From NCBI GenBank assembly GCA_905221605.1, contig CAJNDS010002656.1, positions 149,001 to 213,000 of the forward strand: a stretch of DNA of 64,000 bases, written 5' to 3'. This DNA comes from Symbiodinium natans. Its lineage: Eukaryota; Sar; Dinophyceae; Suessiales; Symbiodiniaceae. The notes under the pieces were generated by a model, which made no database searches, was not told the DNA's origin, and saw only the letters and a list, made by a program, of their open reading frames with translations. Every line of letters begins with the position of its first letter. The first letter of the stretch is position 1. The position numbers were made by a program, and so were the translations under genes. Shown here one piece after another: positions 63,340 to 64,000 of this stretch.

Positions 63340-64000
63340 CATGACAGCAATACCCTAAACTACCCTAAACTCTAAACCCTCAACCCTAAACCCCCAAAAA
63401 GGACCCCAATAAGGTACCCCTAATTTCGGCCACCCTCACCCCTCAACCCTCCAGACTCTGTCAACCACCCTCGTTTCACTCTCCCTAAACCCCAAACCCG
63501 AAACTCCTAAACCCTAAACCCGAAACCCTAAACCTACCCCGAAACTAAACCCACTACCCCTATCCCCTTTTCCCCAAATTCGCAACCAGAAATCCTCAAC
63601 CCTCGAACTTTAGCCCAAGAGCCTCGACCCTCCTCCCCTGAACCCTACTTGTCCCCAAGTCCTCAAAGCCCTAGAACCCCTAGACCCTGGAACCCCCTAA
63701 ACCCTGGAACCCTAGAACCCTAGAACCTCCTAAACCCTAGAACCTCGAACCGTTTACCCCAGAACCACAAACCCTAGAACCCTAGAACCTCCTAAACCCT
63801 AGAACCCTACAACCCCCCAAACCCCTAGAACCCTAGAACCCCTAAAACCCCCCAAAACCCTCAGAACTCCCTAGAACCCCTACACCCTAAATGTAAAACC
63901 CAAGAACTAACAGCCCTTCATTTAAAAATTATAGTGCCCCCCTATTATCATCCCCATTAAGGACCCTAAACCCTAAACCCTAAACCCTAAACCCTAAACC
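63340..64000 (-). repeat. Degenerate CCCTAAA/CCCTAGAA region ending in a perfect array
   Basis: CCCTAGAACC and CCCTGGAACC variants dominate 63650-63880. A fragment of the family-1 element (ATTATAGTGCCCCCC...CATTAAGGAC) at 63922-63964 is cut off directly by perfect CCCTAAA units to the window end. Confidence 0.8.

Noticed and set aside
63965-64000. True chromosome end at the right edge
   Set aside because: The CCCTAAA orientation at a right edge is inward-pointing (a right-hand end would show TTTAGGG), and similar arrays occur throughout the window.

Overview
The window is eukaryotic nuclear DNA with almost no conventional gene content. Its dominant sequence is the plant/alga/alveolate-type telomere heptamer (TTTAGGG / CCCTAAA). 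It occurs as dozens of interstitial arrays of 3-25 copies in both orientations, through about 1-28 kb and 43.6-58.6 kb. This repeat type is known from green plants and algae and from alveolates such as dinoflagellates and chromerids. Short exon-like islands with GT-AG-type borders in a repeat-filled background suggest an intron-rich protist alga. A dinoflagellate-like alveolate is my best guess, but the sequence does not prove it. I saw no bacterial operons, tRNA or rRNA.

Layout. (1) 1-28.2 kb: mosaic of telomere-like arrays, homopolymeric C/G tracts, small inverted-repeat (MITE-like) elements, and GC-richer unique islands of about 50-110 bp (a few longer) that look like exons. (2) 28.3-37.65 kb: purine/pyrimidine-skewed DNA almost free of telomere repeats, built from direct and inverted duplications, including a duplicated ~0.95 kb block and a ~1.2 kb tandem duplication. 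(3) 37.7-43.9 kb: a run of tandem arrays whose units are hairpins (57 bp, 87 bp, 102 bp, a 31 bp minisatellite, and AATAGTTTT / AAAACTATT foldback arrays), ending in a CCTAAAT array and a CCCGGG-palindrome block. (4) 43.9-58.6 kb: telomere mosaic again, with exon-like islands that mostly read on the minus strand, plus a frameshifted kinase-like gene at 52.45-54.2 kb and a long (GTA)n microsatellite. (5) 58.7-60.7 kb: three copies of a ~607 bp tandem repeat full of ATGCAT hairpins. (6) 60.7-63.27 kb: a ~2.5 kb GC-rich satellite. (7) 63.3-64.0 kb: degenerate then perfect telomere-like repeats.

The most interesting pattern is the polarity around the unique islands. By eye, many carry CCCTAAA on the left and TTTAGGG on the right (about 22, against about 5 the other way and about 18 same-sense). 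If the islands are exons, their introns would start with UUUAGGG and end with CCCUAAA and could fold end-to-end. Alternatively the islands are DNA fragments once capped by telomerase and later joined. The polarity needs a computed test.

Caution: an open frame of 20-30 codons is expected by chance in one or more of six frames, so single islands are weak coding evidence. Calls below rely on splice-like borders, plausible composition and repeated context, with low confidences.
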